From Isoetes taiwanensis (lineage: Eukaryota; Streptophyta; Lycopodiopsida; Isoetales; Isoetaceae), in contig JAJEKV010000027.1 of the NCBI GenBank assembly GCA_021234155.1, positions 5,640,623 to 5,704,622 on the forward strand: DNA of 64,000 nucleotides, given 5' to 3'. A program made the position numbers and the translations under genes. The notes under the pieces are model-generated. The model made no database searches, was not told the origin of the DNA, and worked only from the letters and a program-made list of their open reading frames with translations. Below are positions 1 to 11,010 of this stretch, piece by piece. How positions within the stretch are numbered: the stretch's first letter is position 1; every line of letters begins with the position of its first letter.

Positions 1-321
1 ATGTGAATTCGGGTTGTGCCAAATACCATGATCTTGGATTTAGTCAAGTTTACAACCATCTTCTTTGTTTCACATAAGTCCTCCAAGCTGTAGAGATGAT
101 CTTGCAATACTTTGCTTTTACTTGCTAGCAGTACTACATCGTCCGCATAAAGAAGTAACTGAATGATATATGTGCCAAGCTTCGTTCTTGCTAGAGATCT
201 GTCTCTCAACCAATCGTCTAGCTCATCTATAAAAATTCCGAACAGAGTCGGAGATAATGGGCAGCCTTGACGTACCCCAATCGTACTCTTGATTTTTGTG
301 TCCAAATTCCATGAGACCTTA
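1..321 (-). mobile_element. LINE-alpha, reverse-transcriptase C-terminal half (piece 3 of 3)
   Basis: Reading the minus strand from 321 to 1 gives an uninterrupted non-LTR retrotransposon RT segment. It contains the GCPLSP motif, then FGIFIDELDDWL, then the catalytic box LLYADDVVLLAS (about 210-170), then a thumb-side stretch ending NLTKSKIMVFG. The frame continues directly from the piece at 12804-13262 (…YEEVLIK then VSWNLD…) once copia A and one copy of its 5-base target duplication are removed. The piece runs off the left edge of the window, so the C-terminal zinc region and the 3' tail are not visible. The RT would act in target-primed reverse transcription. This copy is dead because it is split in three. 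Confidence 0.9.
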
Positions 322-671
322 TGATAGAACTAGTGCAAAACCAACACAAACCCTCGAAGATCGACTCAAGAGATAGAATAGAAGAACAAAAATAACTATA
401 TTGAGAAAAGCAATAGGAAATACAATCTCTACTTTTGAGCATTGCATAGTACATAACGTACAATCAATATATACAATTGGTGAAACTAAGAATAGTAGTC
501 TACCGTTTAACCACCGTCCACTAATTACAGCACTAATTTAGGGTCGGTGCTCAGTGCTGACAAAGTGCTGCCTTCTGTACATTTCAGCACCTTCTCAGCA
601 CATGTGTGCTAAGTGCTGAACCACTGCTGTTTCAGCACATTATGCTTAGTCAACATATTTATATTCCAACA
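322..671 (-). repeat. Copia A 3' LTR
   Basis: This 350-bp sequence recurs at 12455-12803. It contains several copies of a short motif family (AGTGCTGA, TCAGCAC) at about 550-650, which may be regulatory tandem motifs. The target duplication CCTTA precedes it at 317-321. Confidence 0.9.
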
Positions 672-707
672 CTCTCCCTTAAATGTTACTGACTAAGCAG
701 AAGAAAA

Positions 708-1500
708 TCAGCTGAAACCAAGGTAATCCTTCTCTCCCTTCAACTGCAGATTCTTCATGCCCAAGCTCTCCTTCACATTGACGAACTTAGATCCAACTAA
801 TGGTTTGGTAAAGCCATCAGCAAACTGATCCTGTGAGGAGCAATGAACAAGTTGAGAAGATCCCATTTGGATCTGCTCACGTACGAAACACAAATGTGTG
901 TCAAGGTGTTTTGTCTTTGGGTGGTACTTAGCATCCTTGGCAAAATGGATGGTACTTGTGTTGTCACACAATATAACAGCCGAGGATGGAGATACCTGCA
1001 GATCTGTCCACAAATGTTTAGGCCATAACAATTCCTGCATCCCAACACTGAGTGCTTTGAATTCTGCCTCTGTGGTGCTGATTGACACTGTAGACTATGA
1101 CAACCATGTCAGCACGTTAGGCCCTATGAACGTGACCATCCCTGTTGTGGACCTCCTGCTATCATGACAGTTAGCATGATCTGCATCAACAAAGACTTTC
1201 AGCTGGAGATCAGAGGACCTCTGATAAAAGAGACCTTCCTGTAAAGCCCCCTTCAGATATGCCAGCAGTCTTCTAGTGCGACTGCCTGGGATTGCTCATG
1301 AATCTGCTCAGCACTCCTACAGCAAAAGAGATATCAGGTCTAGTGATTGTGAGATATATCAACGCCCCTACCAAGCTTCGATAGAGTGTGGGATCACACT
1401 CCTCACCATCGAAATCAAGCTCAAACCTTGTGCCTGGATCAAAAGGACTTGCCACAGCCTTGCAATCTCGCATACGATACTGCTGTAACATTTCTTTGAT
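708..1500 (-). pseudogene. Copia A: end of RT and RNase H
   Basis: Two minus-strand reading segments cover this region. The first (1491-1273) carries RT connection sequence, including the copia-typical YRSLVGALIYLTITRPDISFAV. The second (1088-708) carries the RNase H end: STTEAEFKALS (an acidic active-site stretch), then KHLDTHLCFVREQI and QFADGFTKPL, which are standard Ty1/copia C-terminal motifs. The two segments are in different frames, so the polyprotein is broken. The last residues end 36 bases before the 3' LTR, as expected. RNase H removes RNA from the RNA-DNA hybrid during reverse transcription. Confidence 0.88.
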
Positions 1501-1530
1501 ATATTTCTGCTGAGAAAGATAGATGCCATC

Positions 1531-2199
1531 TTAGTGCTGCCACACTTCTACACCTAAACAATAATGCATAAAGCCAAGGTCAGTCATCTCGAAGGACGAA
1601 GATAACTTCAACTTCAATGTAGAAATCAGTACATCAGCATCTCCTGTGATGATCAAATCATCAACATACAAAACCACAGTGCACATTCGGTCTTCATATG
1701 ATTTGTAATAAAGATTGGGGTCTGCTGCACTTCTGATGAACCCCTGCTCAAGAAAGAAAGCATTAATTTTTGCATGCCAACATCTTGGAGCCTGCTTCAA
1801 GCCATAAATGCTTTTCTTCAAATGACAAACCAACTGCTCCTTCCCTTGAACAACAAATCCTGAAGGTTGAGTCATATAGACCTTTTTCTCCAAATCACCA
1901 TTCAAAAAAGCAGATTTAATGTCCATTTGAAACATTAACCAATCTTTCATTGCAGCAAGAGCTATAACTGATCTGATAGTGGACATTCTGGCTACGGGAG
2001 CAAAGACTTCATCATAATCTAAGCCTTTTTTCTGTGCAAAACCCTTGGCTACAAGTCTAGCTTTGTGTTTTGGCATTGTCCCATCAGCATGAAATTTGGT
2101 TCTAAACACCCATTTACAGCCAATAACTTGCTTATCAGCTGGAAGTTCAACCAATTCCCATGTGCCTTGCTTCAGCAATTGAGAGTATTCTTCTTCCAT
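1531..2199 (-). pseudogene. Copia A: reverse transcriptase core
   Basis: This is a 222-residue open segment with the full Ty1/copia RT signature. The motifs are IGCKWVFRTK, KARLVAKGFAQ, FAPVARMSTIR, then MDIKSAFLNGDL (first catalytic Asp), IYGLKQAPRCW, and LYVDDLIITG (the YVDD catalytic box). It stops in frame at GVEVWQH, before the connection region. A one-base shift separates it from the downstream RNase H part. Confidence 0.92.
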
Positions 2200-2385
2200 T
2201 GCATGCTGCCACTACGGATCACTAGCTGCTTCATGAAAGGTTTGTGGATCAACATGATCCTGGACCTTTGCCATTAAGTCAAGGTTACATGATCCATTAG
2301 ACTTGTCCTGTTTCTCCATCAGATGTGCTGATCTCCTAGGTTCAACAACAGGTACAACAGGTGCTGCAACCAGTTTTGCAACAAT

Positions 2386-3654
2386 TTATTTCTCCTTGAG
2401 ACGTGCTGACCTCCTAGGTGCAACAACAGAAGGTATAGCAGGTGCGACAATAAGTGTTGTAACAGGTGCTAGATCAGATGCTACAGTACCTTCATGTGTG
2501 CTGGACTCCCCGTGAAAGGAACCAACCTGCTCATGGACCATAGGGCGAGTGGGATTGGGATCATCCCGTGCCATTACTTTAGGCAAATGTGAGTTCACTG
2601 GAGAAACCACTAGAGAGGGAGAGAAAGGTCTACCAGTAACTGCTATCAGATCTCCAACATCCATGCGGCGGTCATTGTAAACTGCAGGAGAATCACTGGA
2701 AGATATACCAACATCCACAGCATCTTCGACAAACTGAACTGATCTGCTTACAATAACCTGCTTGTTGGAAGGATCATGCAACTTGTAACCTTTCTAATTT
2801 TCTGGATACCCAATGAAGATGGCTTTGACAGTCCTGTCACGCAACTTCCCATACTTTTTTAGCTCAGTAGTAGGTATGGAAGTATAAGCCAAGCAAACAC
2901 CCTCAAATGAGACACATCTGGTTTCATTCTCCAAAATGCTTCATAAGGAGTCACATCCTGGGCTGCCTTAGTAGGCGACCTATTTGCCAAATATGCTGAT
3001 GTCACTACTGCCTCTCCCCAAAAAGATTCAGGCAGTTGCTTGTGACATCATAGATCTTGCCAAATCAAGAAAAGATCTATTCCTCCTTTCAGCTACACCA
3101 TTTTGTGGATGAGCATAAGGAATGATTAACTGTCTTTCAATATCTTCTTCCATGAGAAACTCATCAAAGGCATTAGAAACATATTCACCTCCATTATCAC
3201 TTCTCAACTTTTTTATTACTAACCCTGTCTGCTTTTCGACTGCTGCTTTGAAGGCCTTGAACTTGCCAATCACCTCAGATTTGCAGTGCAAAGTATACAT
3301 CCAAGTGTACCTACTGAAATCATCAATCAAGGTCAAGAAATACCTCTTTCCACCTAGTGCAACATCAGGCATATAGCACAAATCTGAATGCAGCAGCTCA
3401 AGAGGTTGAGTTGCTCGATGAATAGCCTGCTGTGGAAGAGGCTGTTGAGGTTGCTTTCCGAGATGGCATGCAGCACACTCAAGCTTGACACATTTCAGAG
3501 AGGGAATACCTGTAACCATCTTGTTCTTGTACAAAGCATGTACAACAGTGCCTCCAATATGACCAAAACGAGCATGCCACAGATGCTCAGCAGTCAAATC
3601 AGCACATACAAGATCATGTTCAGTCTTATGAACTGAACCATCAAAGGCATACAA
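2386..3654 (-). pseudogene. Copia A: integrase and C-terminal hinge
   Basis: The integrase begins with the HHCC-type zinc region (LWHARFGHIGG… then CAACHLGKQ, about 3580-3470). The catalytic core follows: LHSDLCYM and LIDDFSRYTWMY give the first Asp, SDNGGEYVS the second Asp, and PYAHPQNGVAERRNRS the catalytic Glu (about 3420-3060). Past a frame break near 3030, the block continues into the integrase tail (HDPSNKQVIVSRSVQF at 2781) and a low-complexity hinge ending RRSARLKEK at 2386. Integrase inserts the cDNA into the genome. Several frameshifts between 3030 and 2790 make this copy non-functional. Confidence 0.88.
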
Positions 3655-3849
3655 GCCATTCTACAGCGTCCACTGTGCCATGAACTGCAGACTTTTCAAG
3701 TCAATTCCTTCAAGTGGATTCCTTCTCAGCAGGTAGACTTTGTCATTTCCGAGAACAATGTGACGGCCTGCTTTATCAAATTCAGCAGTAGACATGATAT
3801 TAGACTGTAATCCGGGAGCAAACATGACATTCCTCACCTTACTACTACA

Positions 3850-4402
3850 TCATGTCCATGCAATTGAAAAGCTAATGCCCTTTGATGTAATAGGAAGAGA
3901 ATATCCATCACCCATCTTCACATCACCTCCAGATCGAGGTTCAAGTTCAGAAAACATATCTGAATCTCTAGTAAGATGAACTGTGGCTCCTGAGTCCAAA
4001 ATCCAGTCCTTCTGTAAGGTGCTGGCCGCTGCTGCAAGATTCAGATATTCAGCATCAAAACTGGCACACGCAACATCACTTATCTCTCCCTTAGAGTTAA
4101 CTGTTGTGCTTCTCGTGTCACTATCCTTTGAGTTGTTCTTCTCCTTCTTACAATTTGAACTGTAGTGACCCTTTTCACCACAATTCCAGCACTTGAACTC
4201 CTTGGATTTCTTACCACCAGACTTCACATTTTCTGATTTCCTAGAGTCTTTGCTATCAGCAAACTTCTTCTTGATGTCAGCCCGAGAAGTAGACACAAAA
4301 TTAGCATGGTCTACTCTCCCATCCCTTTGCTTCTGCACCAACTCCTCTTGTTGCAGTAGAATGGTTACTTTGGCTATAAATCTTCTCCTTGTATCTGATC
4401 TT
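3850..4402 (-). pseudogene. Copia A: gag C-terminus with zinc knuckle, and protease
   Basis: The minus-strand segment has a lysine-rich basic region, one CCHC knuckle (CWNCGEKGHYSSNC, about 4190-4150) and, about 60 residues later, the aspartic protease site ILDSGATVHLT (about 3990-3960). The knuckle binds RNA during packaging and the protease cleaves the polyprotein. The right edge at 4402 is exactly where copia B interrupted the gag gene. The missing gag part resumes at 11645. Confidence 0.9.
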
Positions 4403-5075
4403 TGTTGTTGTGATCAGGTTATAGTTTATACGTTGGAGACAGACCAAGATCCACAAAGGCAGGCATTAGTTCTCACTTACCTAATGGGATTAAATTGCAG
4501 ATATGTTGATAGAATCACATGTGGTTAAGACCATTGGAAGTTATACACTTATAGGTTCATTGTGAACCTTTAAATATGCCATTTTAAGTATGTTGAGTAG
4601 GGGTCAAATAATTGTAATTGTAATTGTAATTGTATTGAATCACGCCTGTTAGACCATCAGGTCCATAGACGAGAAAAGTTACATGCATGTTTTTTTGGTC
4701 AACTGAAGAAAAAGAAAAATAATATGGAGGCAAATTGCATTTGAATATGCACGTCAGCCATTCGGTCCGGGATGATCAGAGATCGGTCCGCTTATGCGGC
4801 CGGATCACTGCAAAATAAAACTAAGAAGGAGGTATGATTTGTTTGAGCCGGTTCTATGATTGTGTTCCAGAGGTTGTGACCTCGATATGCTTGGGCTCTC
4901 GGAGACTATTGCGAAATTCCATTGAATATATTGCTACAGTGTTTGAGGCATATCCAAATGAACAGTAAATTTGCATTATATTAGTTCAATGGTTAAAATA
5001 AGTTGTATGGTTGCACTTGTCTAAATAAGATTGACACAATTGTGATTAAGCAACTAACCTCTATAGATTCCTTCA
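4403..5075 (+). repeat. Copia B 5' LTR
   Basis: The LTR is 673 bp including a 104-bp secondary insertion at 4613-4716. The sequence outside that insertion matches 10923-11644 closely. The LTR should contain the element's promoter. I do not see a decisive TATA box. Confidence 0.9.
4613..4716 (-). mobile_element. Short 5'-truncated LINE tail with hexanucleotide 3' repeat
   Basis: This is absent from the partner LTR and flanked by the 7-base duplication AAATAAT (4606-4612 and 4717-4723). On the minus strand the insert ends …GGACCTGATGGTCTAACAGG… followed by repeats of AATTAC. A short unique stretch ending in a microsatellite is typical of truncated non-LTR insertions, RTE-like ones in particular. 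The family assignment is an inference. Confidence 0.6.
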
Positions 5076-5076
5076 T

Positions 5077-5088
5077 TGGTATCAGAGC
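5077..5088 (+). other. Copia B primer-binding site
   Basis: TGGTATCAGAGC lies one base after the 5' LTR. It is complementary to the 3' end of plant initiator tRNA-Met, which primes minus-strand synthesis in most plant copia elements. Confidence 0.9.
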
Positions 5089-5118
5089 ACAGGTCAGGCA
5101 ACATGACTTGGTGCTAAT

Positions 5119-6330
5119 TTGTTAAATTCTATAGAGGCATTTAAAGGAGATGGGGGCTTTCAAATCTGGAAGCAGAGTATTAGAGAAGTTCTGGAGTTTG
5201 AGAAGTTATGGTATTTAATTGATCCAAATGCCTCTAGAAGTTCTGTTGTGACTATGAGTGCAGGGACAGCCAGTCAAGGGGGAACGAGTTCTAGCTCAAG
5301 TGGTGAAGGCTCCACTGTAGGGGGAACTGCTGCAAGTACACCAGTCAATTCAACTATTGCAGCAGTAAGTGAGGAGGATGAAAAGCTAAAGATTATGGAA
5401 GCTCAGGCAATTATCTGTTGCAAGGTAGGACCTGTGATTAAACTAAAATTGAGAGGTATGACTCCAAAGGAAATGTGGATGTATTTGATCAGAGAATATG
5501 AAGCTAAGACTTTATCACAAATTGATGTTTTAGAGAAGCAATTGAGGAGATTAAAGTTGCATGATAGGGATAACATAACTGAATTTTTTGAGAAGTTTGA
5601 CTCTATTATAGCAGACTTGGAAGGTGCTGGAGTTATTCTCAATGAGGAGAAATGTCGCTATATCTCGAGCAGTGTCTCGTAATGCTCATCTTGCTACCTT
5701 ATTGAGAAATGTCGCCAAATCAAAGGAGCATGCTATAAGAATGGTAAGAACTGAGTTTGAGCAGTGCAAACTGCATGATGATGATAAGGAAAATTCTGAA
5801 GTGTTGTACACTGGAAAATACAAAAAGAATAAAGAGAAAAAAAAATAGGGTCATGTTATAATTGTGATGGTTATGGTCACCTTAAGGCTGACTGTCCAAA
5901 AGCTGGAAGGGAAATAGTGTGTTACAATTGTGAAGGCAAGGGCCACATAGCAGCAAGTTGTTCAAGCCCTAAGGGCACTAAAGGGAAAGGTAAGGATAAA
6001 GCACAGTGTTCAAAAAAGGATATGAAAACAGGAGAGGAGCTGCAAAAAGGAATCCCACAGTAAATCTAACTGAAGACAAACGTGTTGAAGAAGATGAACT
6101 TGATGAAGATGCTGAGGTAAGTATCTCTGAAATGCATTCCATTGCTAAGAATAAAATTGACTATAATGTCATGATATTAGATTCTGGAGCTGAAAAGACA
6201 TTAGCTGCAAACTCCAACTCTCAAAGGTTGCAGAGGAAGAAAGGGAGGACATGTCCAATTAGGGAATCAGGATCTCCAAGAAATAGAAGATGTAGATGTA
6301 TTAGAACTGTTTGACTTAGAGGGACAAAAG
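5119..6330 (+). pseudogene. Copia B: gag, zinc knuckles and protease
   Basis: The gag starts LNSIEAFKGDGGFQIWKQSI at 5119 and continues as an α-helical gag core (VLEKQLRRLKLHDRDNITEFF) until a break at 5680. It resumes in another frame to 5848. Two CCHC knuckles lie at about 5850-5960 (CYNCDGYGHLKADC and CYNCEGKGHIAASC). The protease site MILDSGAEKTL is at about 6170-6205. Several small shifts separate these blocks. The start matches that of copia C gag (VEVFQGVGGFQIWKERV), so B and C belong to the same copia lineage. Confidence 0.85.
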
Positions 6331-6424
6331 ATACAGTTAGAGAATGTTCTCTGTGTGCCTGGGTTAGTAAAGAATTTGATATCTGTCTCTCAATTAGTGG
6401 ACCTAGGCTACAAGGTTTGAGAAG

Positions 6425-7882
6425 TTGCATTGTAAAGTTTTGCTTAATAATAAAATAATGTTCCTTGGAAAAAGAGTTGGAAACTTGTTTGGTCTATGCA
6501 ATGATCACATTCTGCCCAGCATTAATTATGTTGGATATCCAACATTGAAAAATTGGCATCATAGGATGTGTCACGTGAATTCAAAAACCATCGAATTATT
6601 GATGAAAAAGGGAATGATTAATGTCAGTAAAAATGCTGAAGAACTTAAGTGTGCAGGGTGCATATTAGGGAAGCACAGCAGGCTACCTTTTAGAAAATCT
6701 CTCAAGAGAGCTAAGGGTCTGTTAGATCTGGTCCACACAGACTTGCGTGGACCATTAAATGTGACAAGTTTATCTGGAGAAAGATATTTTATGACTCTAA
6801 TTGATGATTTTAGTAGAAAGTCATTTGTCTATTGCATAAAGACAAAGGATGCAGCTTTTGAGATATTCAAGCAATTTGTAAATGAAGTTGAAACTGAAAC
6901 AGGGAGGAAAGTTAAGTGCTTGAGGTCAGATAGAGGAGGAGAATTCATATCTGATGAGTTCAAACTTTATTGTAGAAATAAAGGAATCAAAAGGCAACTT
7001 ACTTGCAGGTGCTCACCCCAGCAGAATGGAATCGCAGAAAGGAAGAACAGGACAATCTTGAATGCAGTCAGGAGCATGATAAAATTTTCAGGGCTACCCA
7101 ATTTCCTTTGGGATGAAGCTGTCAGAACTGTTGTTCATGTTCAAAACATGCTGCCCTCATTAGCCACAAAAGGAACAATTCCAGAAATGTTATGGTCTGG
7201 AAAAATGCCTCACTATGAAGATTTAAAGGCATATGGATGTCTGGCTTTTGGGCATGTACCTGACGAGCTTAGGAAAAACCTCGATGACAAATCATTGATA
7301 GCATACATGGTAGGTTATAATACTCAATCAAAAACCTATCGGCTATATGTTCCTCATAAAAGGAGAGTAGTGATAAGCAGAGATGTAATCTTTGATGGAG
7401 ATCAATTTTACAAGCTAATACCAAAGGTAAATGCAAATGATGCTGGTCCAGAATGCAAAGCATCAAAGATTATAGCAGAAGACACAAATGATGAAAATAA
7501 AACTTCTCAAGAAACTGTGCAACTTAAATATATTGATTCTGATATAGAATCTGATGCAGAAGAAGAAGTGCCAACTTCAAACAAGGCAGACCTTGTTAAT
7601 CCAATAGATAACACTACTGAATTGAACATTGATGCAGGTAAGGAGGATGCCATAACAATTCAAGACAGTAATACTAAAAGATGGAAAGCAAGGGTTGACA
7701 ATGAATTAACAAGTGCCAAGCAGAAAAGGAAGAAGAGACAATCAGAAGTTCAGAAGCTGCAAGGAGAATTTCAAATAGACGCAAGTCAACATGGAAGAGA
7801 TGAACTTGGAAGAAGCAAAAGACTTCACGAGAATGAAGGTGAGATTCATGACCTATTTAATCTTGATGCACTTAGATACTAA
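6425..7882 (+). pseudogene. Copia B: integrase
   Basis: This is a 485-codon open segment. The zinc region (HHRMCHVN…CAGCILGKH) is at residues ~45-85. The core catalytic residues lie in VHTDLRGP and LIDDFSRKSFVY, then SDRGGEFIS, then SPQQNGIAERKNRT. The integrase tail KTYRLYVPHKRRVVISRDVIF is followed by an acidic hinge rich in Glu and Asp, then a basic stretch (KQKRKKRQ). The long intact segment shows relatively late decay of this domain. Its frame breaks near 7880 before RT. Confidence 0.9.
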
Positions 7883-8612
7883 TGTACCTAAGACCTATAA
7901 TGAAGCATTAACCATGACTGACAAGGCAGAATGGATAAAGGCCATGAATGATGAACTGGCATCATTTAGGAGAAAGAGACATTTGAGTTAGTGGATACAC
8001 CTGCAGAAAAAAACATAGTGGGGAATAAATGGTTATTTAAGTTAAAAACTGGCCCTGATGGAAAAACTCCCAAATATAAGGCCAGGTTGGTTGCCCAGGG
8101 TTTTTCACAGAGAAAAGGCCTTGATTATGAGGAGACCTTTTCACCATCATTAGTTAAAATGAATAGTATCCGAATGTTATTATCCATTGCAAATGCTTGT
8201 GATCTTGAGGTGGATGTCAATACTGCATTTTTAAATGCCAAACTTGAAGAAGATATATTTATGAGACAACCTCCTGGCTTTGAAGAAGGAAAAGATAAGG
8301 TTTGGAAACTGAAAAGAGCAGTATATGGGCTTAGCAATCACCTAGAGAGTGGTATAAATGCATAGATTCTTATCTAATTGAGCAGGGATTCAAGAAGCTC
8401 AAAAATGATGGAAATATCTATAAATTTGAAGCTGGAAGCGAATGGTGTATCATTGCACTTTATGTTGATGACAATATCATGATAGCAAAGGGAAAAACAT
8501 GTCTAGATCATTGCAAGGATGTCTTAAACAGGAGATTCAAGATGTCAGTTCTTGGAGAATTGCAGAAATTCTTAGGCATTGAAGTCAAAAGAAATCGAGC
8601 CAATAAAACCAT
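7791..8612 (+). pseudogene. Copia B: reverse transcriptase, interrupted
   Basis: Segments in two or three frames carry VGNKWLFKLK, KARLVAQGFSQ, VNTAFLNAKL, RQPPGFEEG and AVYGL (7991-8340), then LYVDDNIMIA and FKMSVLGELQKFLGIEVKR (8455-8600). A two-base loss at about 8331 turns the expected LKQSP into LSNHL and shifts the frame. The RT then stops abruptly at RANKT, where an unrelated ~1.5-kb sequence is inserted. It resumes as MTLTQRGQIETMLKKFKM at 10108. Confidence 0.87.
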
Positions 8613-10109
8613 TGACATTAACAACCAACACATAACTACCATTGACATTAATTAACACAACCATTGGGTCCAACACATTTAAATTAAAATCCCCCTTAAA
8701 CCCCCTTTGGTTTGGGTGCATATTCACACGGGGGGTGACTCCGGGCAACGAGAGCTATTGGATAGGCATATTCACCCCTTATTCCTTAATCTACACCGTA
8801 CGTAAAGTTCCTCGTTTGTGGGGTATGCAAGTACAAAATTTGCTATACTATATAACAATATTCGCAAAATACTATAAGATTTCAAGTGGAATACTATATG
8901 GTGTTGATTTCGTACGTGCAAAATACAATTATAAGGGCTCTCACTACCCTACGTCACCCCCCGTGTGAATATGCACCCAAACCAAAGGGGGTTTAAGGGG
9001 GATTTTAATTTAAATGTGTTGGACCCAATGGTTGTGTTAATTAATGTCAATGGTAGTTATGTGTTGGTTGTTAATGTCAATGGTTGTTATGTGTTGGTTG
9101 TTATGTGTTGGGGGATTTAATTTTTATATGTTGGATGTTAATAGTTTATATGGTGTGACAAAAATTTTAGGATTCAAACCAAAAGAAAACTAGAATTCAT
9201 TTGAGGCTTTCATCACCTGTAGCTTTTGAATTTGATCACAATAAAACAAATAGAACATAAGTAAAAGTTACCATAAAGATAGAGCAGATTGATCCCATTA
9301 TTCTGAAAGTCATAAAGTTTGCAACACCCATACACAAACATTTTTCAACTGGAATTTTTAACAATGACCTTTGGCCTCCATGGATTCTTGTGGTGAGAAA
9401 CCAAAGTGGGAAACTTTTCTGCTTGTTAGCACAAGGATCTAGAAGCCTTGGAATTTGCTTAATAACTGCCTCAAAATCTAAAAATGCATGGTAATTTTTT
9501 GTGAGCTTCATTCGGAATAAGCCATAAAACAATATCCAATAGCGCAATCCTGTATTAATCAGCTGGTAGGATGTGAAAGCCTACCAAACCCGGCCGAAAA
9601 ATTGTTGTTTTAGCATACATAACTTAACCAAACATATCTATATCATACACTATCAAAAAGATCTCGGGGAGAGCTTTCCAAAGCAATAAAAATCATCTCA
9701 AACAGAGCTCTGGATCAAAAGTTATGATAAGAAATATGTTGCCGACGGGGAAACTGCACTACATGCGCCCTTCAAGCCCTTCATGTGCCCATTATGCACC
9801 ACACACACAAAAAGAGGGCTTTTGTTGTGAGCCATTGGTTGTTGACCATTGAAAAAAAAGGCTAAAATCAATGGCCCTTCATGTGCCCATTATGCACCAC
9901 ACGCACAAAAAAAGGGCTTTTGTTGTAAGCCATTGGTTGTTGACCATTGAAAAAAAAAGGGCTAAAATCAATGGCTCAGAAATGGTGCACTCTAGATGTA
10001 CGCATTAGTACATCCATTTGAATACATCACGAAATCATAGGAAAACCTTAATGAAAAGCGTACAAAAACACAAAGAAAACCCCCTGTTATTATGCTACAT
10101 ATAAACCAT
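8613..10109. mobile_element. Unclassified insertion in copia B RT, containing an inverted-repeat element
   Basis: The copia B RT frame is cleanly split here. The shared flank AAACCAT occurs at 8606-8612 and 10103-10109, so a 7-9 base target duplication is possible. Inside, 8607-8739 and 8953-9085 form a 133-bp inverted repeat around a 213-bp loop. It begins AACCATTGACATT and includes CCCCCTTTGG and CACGGGGGGTGA. Two ~95-bp direct repeats lie at about 9778-9873 and 9877-9971 (CCCTTCATGTGCCCATTATG…). No transposase is present. The inverted-repeat part looks like a MITE or foldback element. The outer insertion has no clear terminal repeats, so its class is unknown. A 103-codon minus-strand ORF (9547-9236) is not recognised. 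Confidence 0.6.
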
Positions 10110-10914
10110 GACACTCACTCAAAGAGGTCAGATTGAGACCATGCTGAAAAAATTTAAAATGGAACAGTGCAACACTATAAAACACCTGCAGTACCAGGCT
10201 ATAAAATCTCTGAGCAAATGTGTCCAAAAAATGACATTGAAAGAGCAGAAATGATTGAAACTCCATACAGATCCTTAGTAGGCTGCTTGTCCTATGTTGC
10301 TAATTGTACCTTACATTGTAAACATTTTGAGCAGGTACAATAATGATCCTGGAAAGGATCATTGGATTGCAGCAAAAAGGGTGCTCAGATACCTTAAAGG
10401 AACTATGGATATAAGAATAACATTTTGCGCAGAAAATATGATTCTAAAATCATACTGTGATGCAGATTGGGGAGGTTGCATTGACACTAGAAAATCTACA
10501 TCTTGTTATTTAATGCTTCTAGGTGGTGGACCAATAGCATGGAAATGTAAGAAACATAATTCAATTGCCTTATCAAGTGCTGAGGCAGAATATACAGCTG
10601 CCACTCTTTGTGTAAGAGAAGTAATTTGGGAAAGGAGATTGCTTATAGAGCTTGGTTTCTCACAACCAGAGGCTACTGAACTGTACTGTGACAGCACAAG
10701 CTGTATTGCAATGTCAAAAGATCTTGTATTGCACGAGAGATCAAAGCATATTGAACTTGAATTACATTTTATCAGGGAAGCAGTTAACAAGGGATTAGCA
10801 AAGTTGACTTATGTAAATACTGCAGTGCAACTTGCAGACATATTGACAAAAGTTCTAGCTGAAAGGAGATTTATAGAACTCAGAAAATTAATACAACATA
10901 CTGATATAACATGA
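10110..10914 (+). pseudogene. Copia B: end of RT and RNase H
   Basis: RT resumes with TLTQRGQIETMLKKFKM, then YRSLVGCLSYV. A shift leads into the long segment 10294-10914: SRYNNDPGKDHWIAAKRVLRYLKGT, SYCDADWGGCIDTRKSTS (RNase H Asp), LSSAEAEYTAA (Glu), HIELELHFIREAV and QLADILTK. It ends six bases before the polypurine tract, as in intact copia elements. Confidence 0.9.
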
Positions 10915-10922
10915 AGGGGGAA

Positions 10923-10940
10923 TGTTGTTGTGATCATGTT

Positions 10941-11010
<70 letters not shown>

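Noticed and set aside
9236-9547. 103-residue minus-strand ORF in the insertion within copia B
   Set aside because: Hydrophobic, without known motifs or a repeated context. Noted but not supported as a gene.
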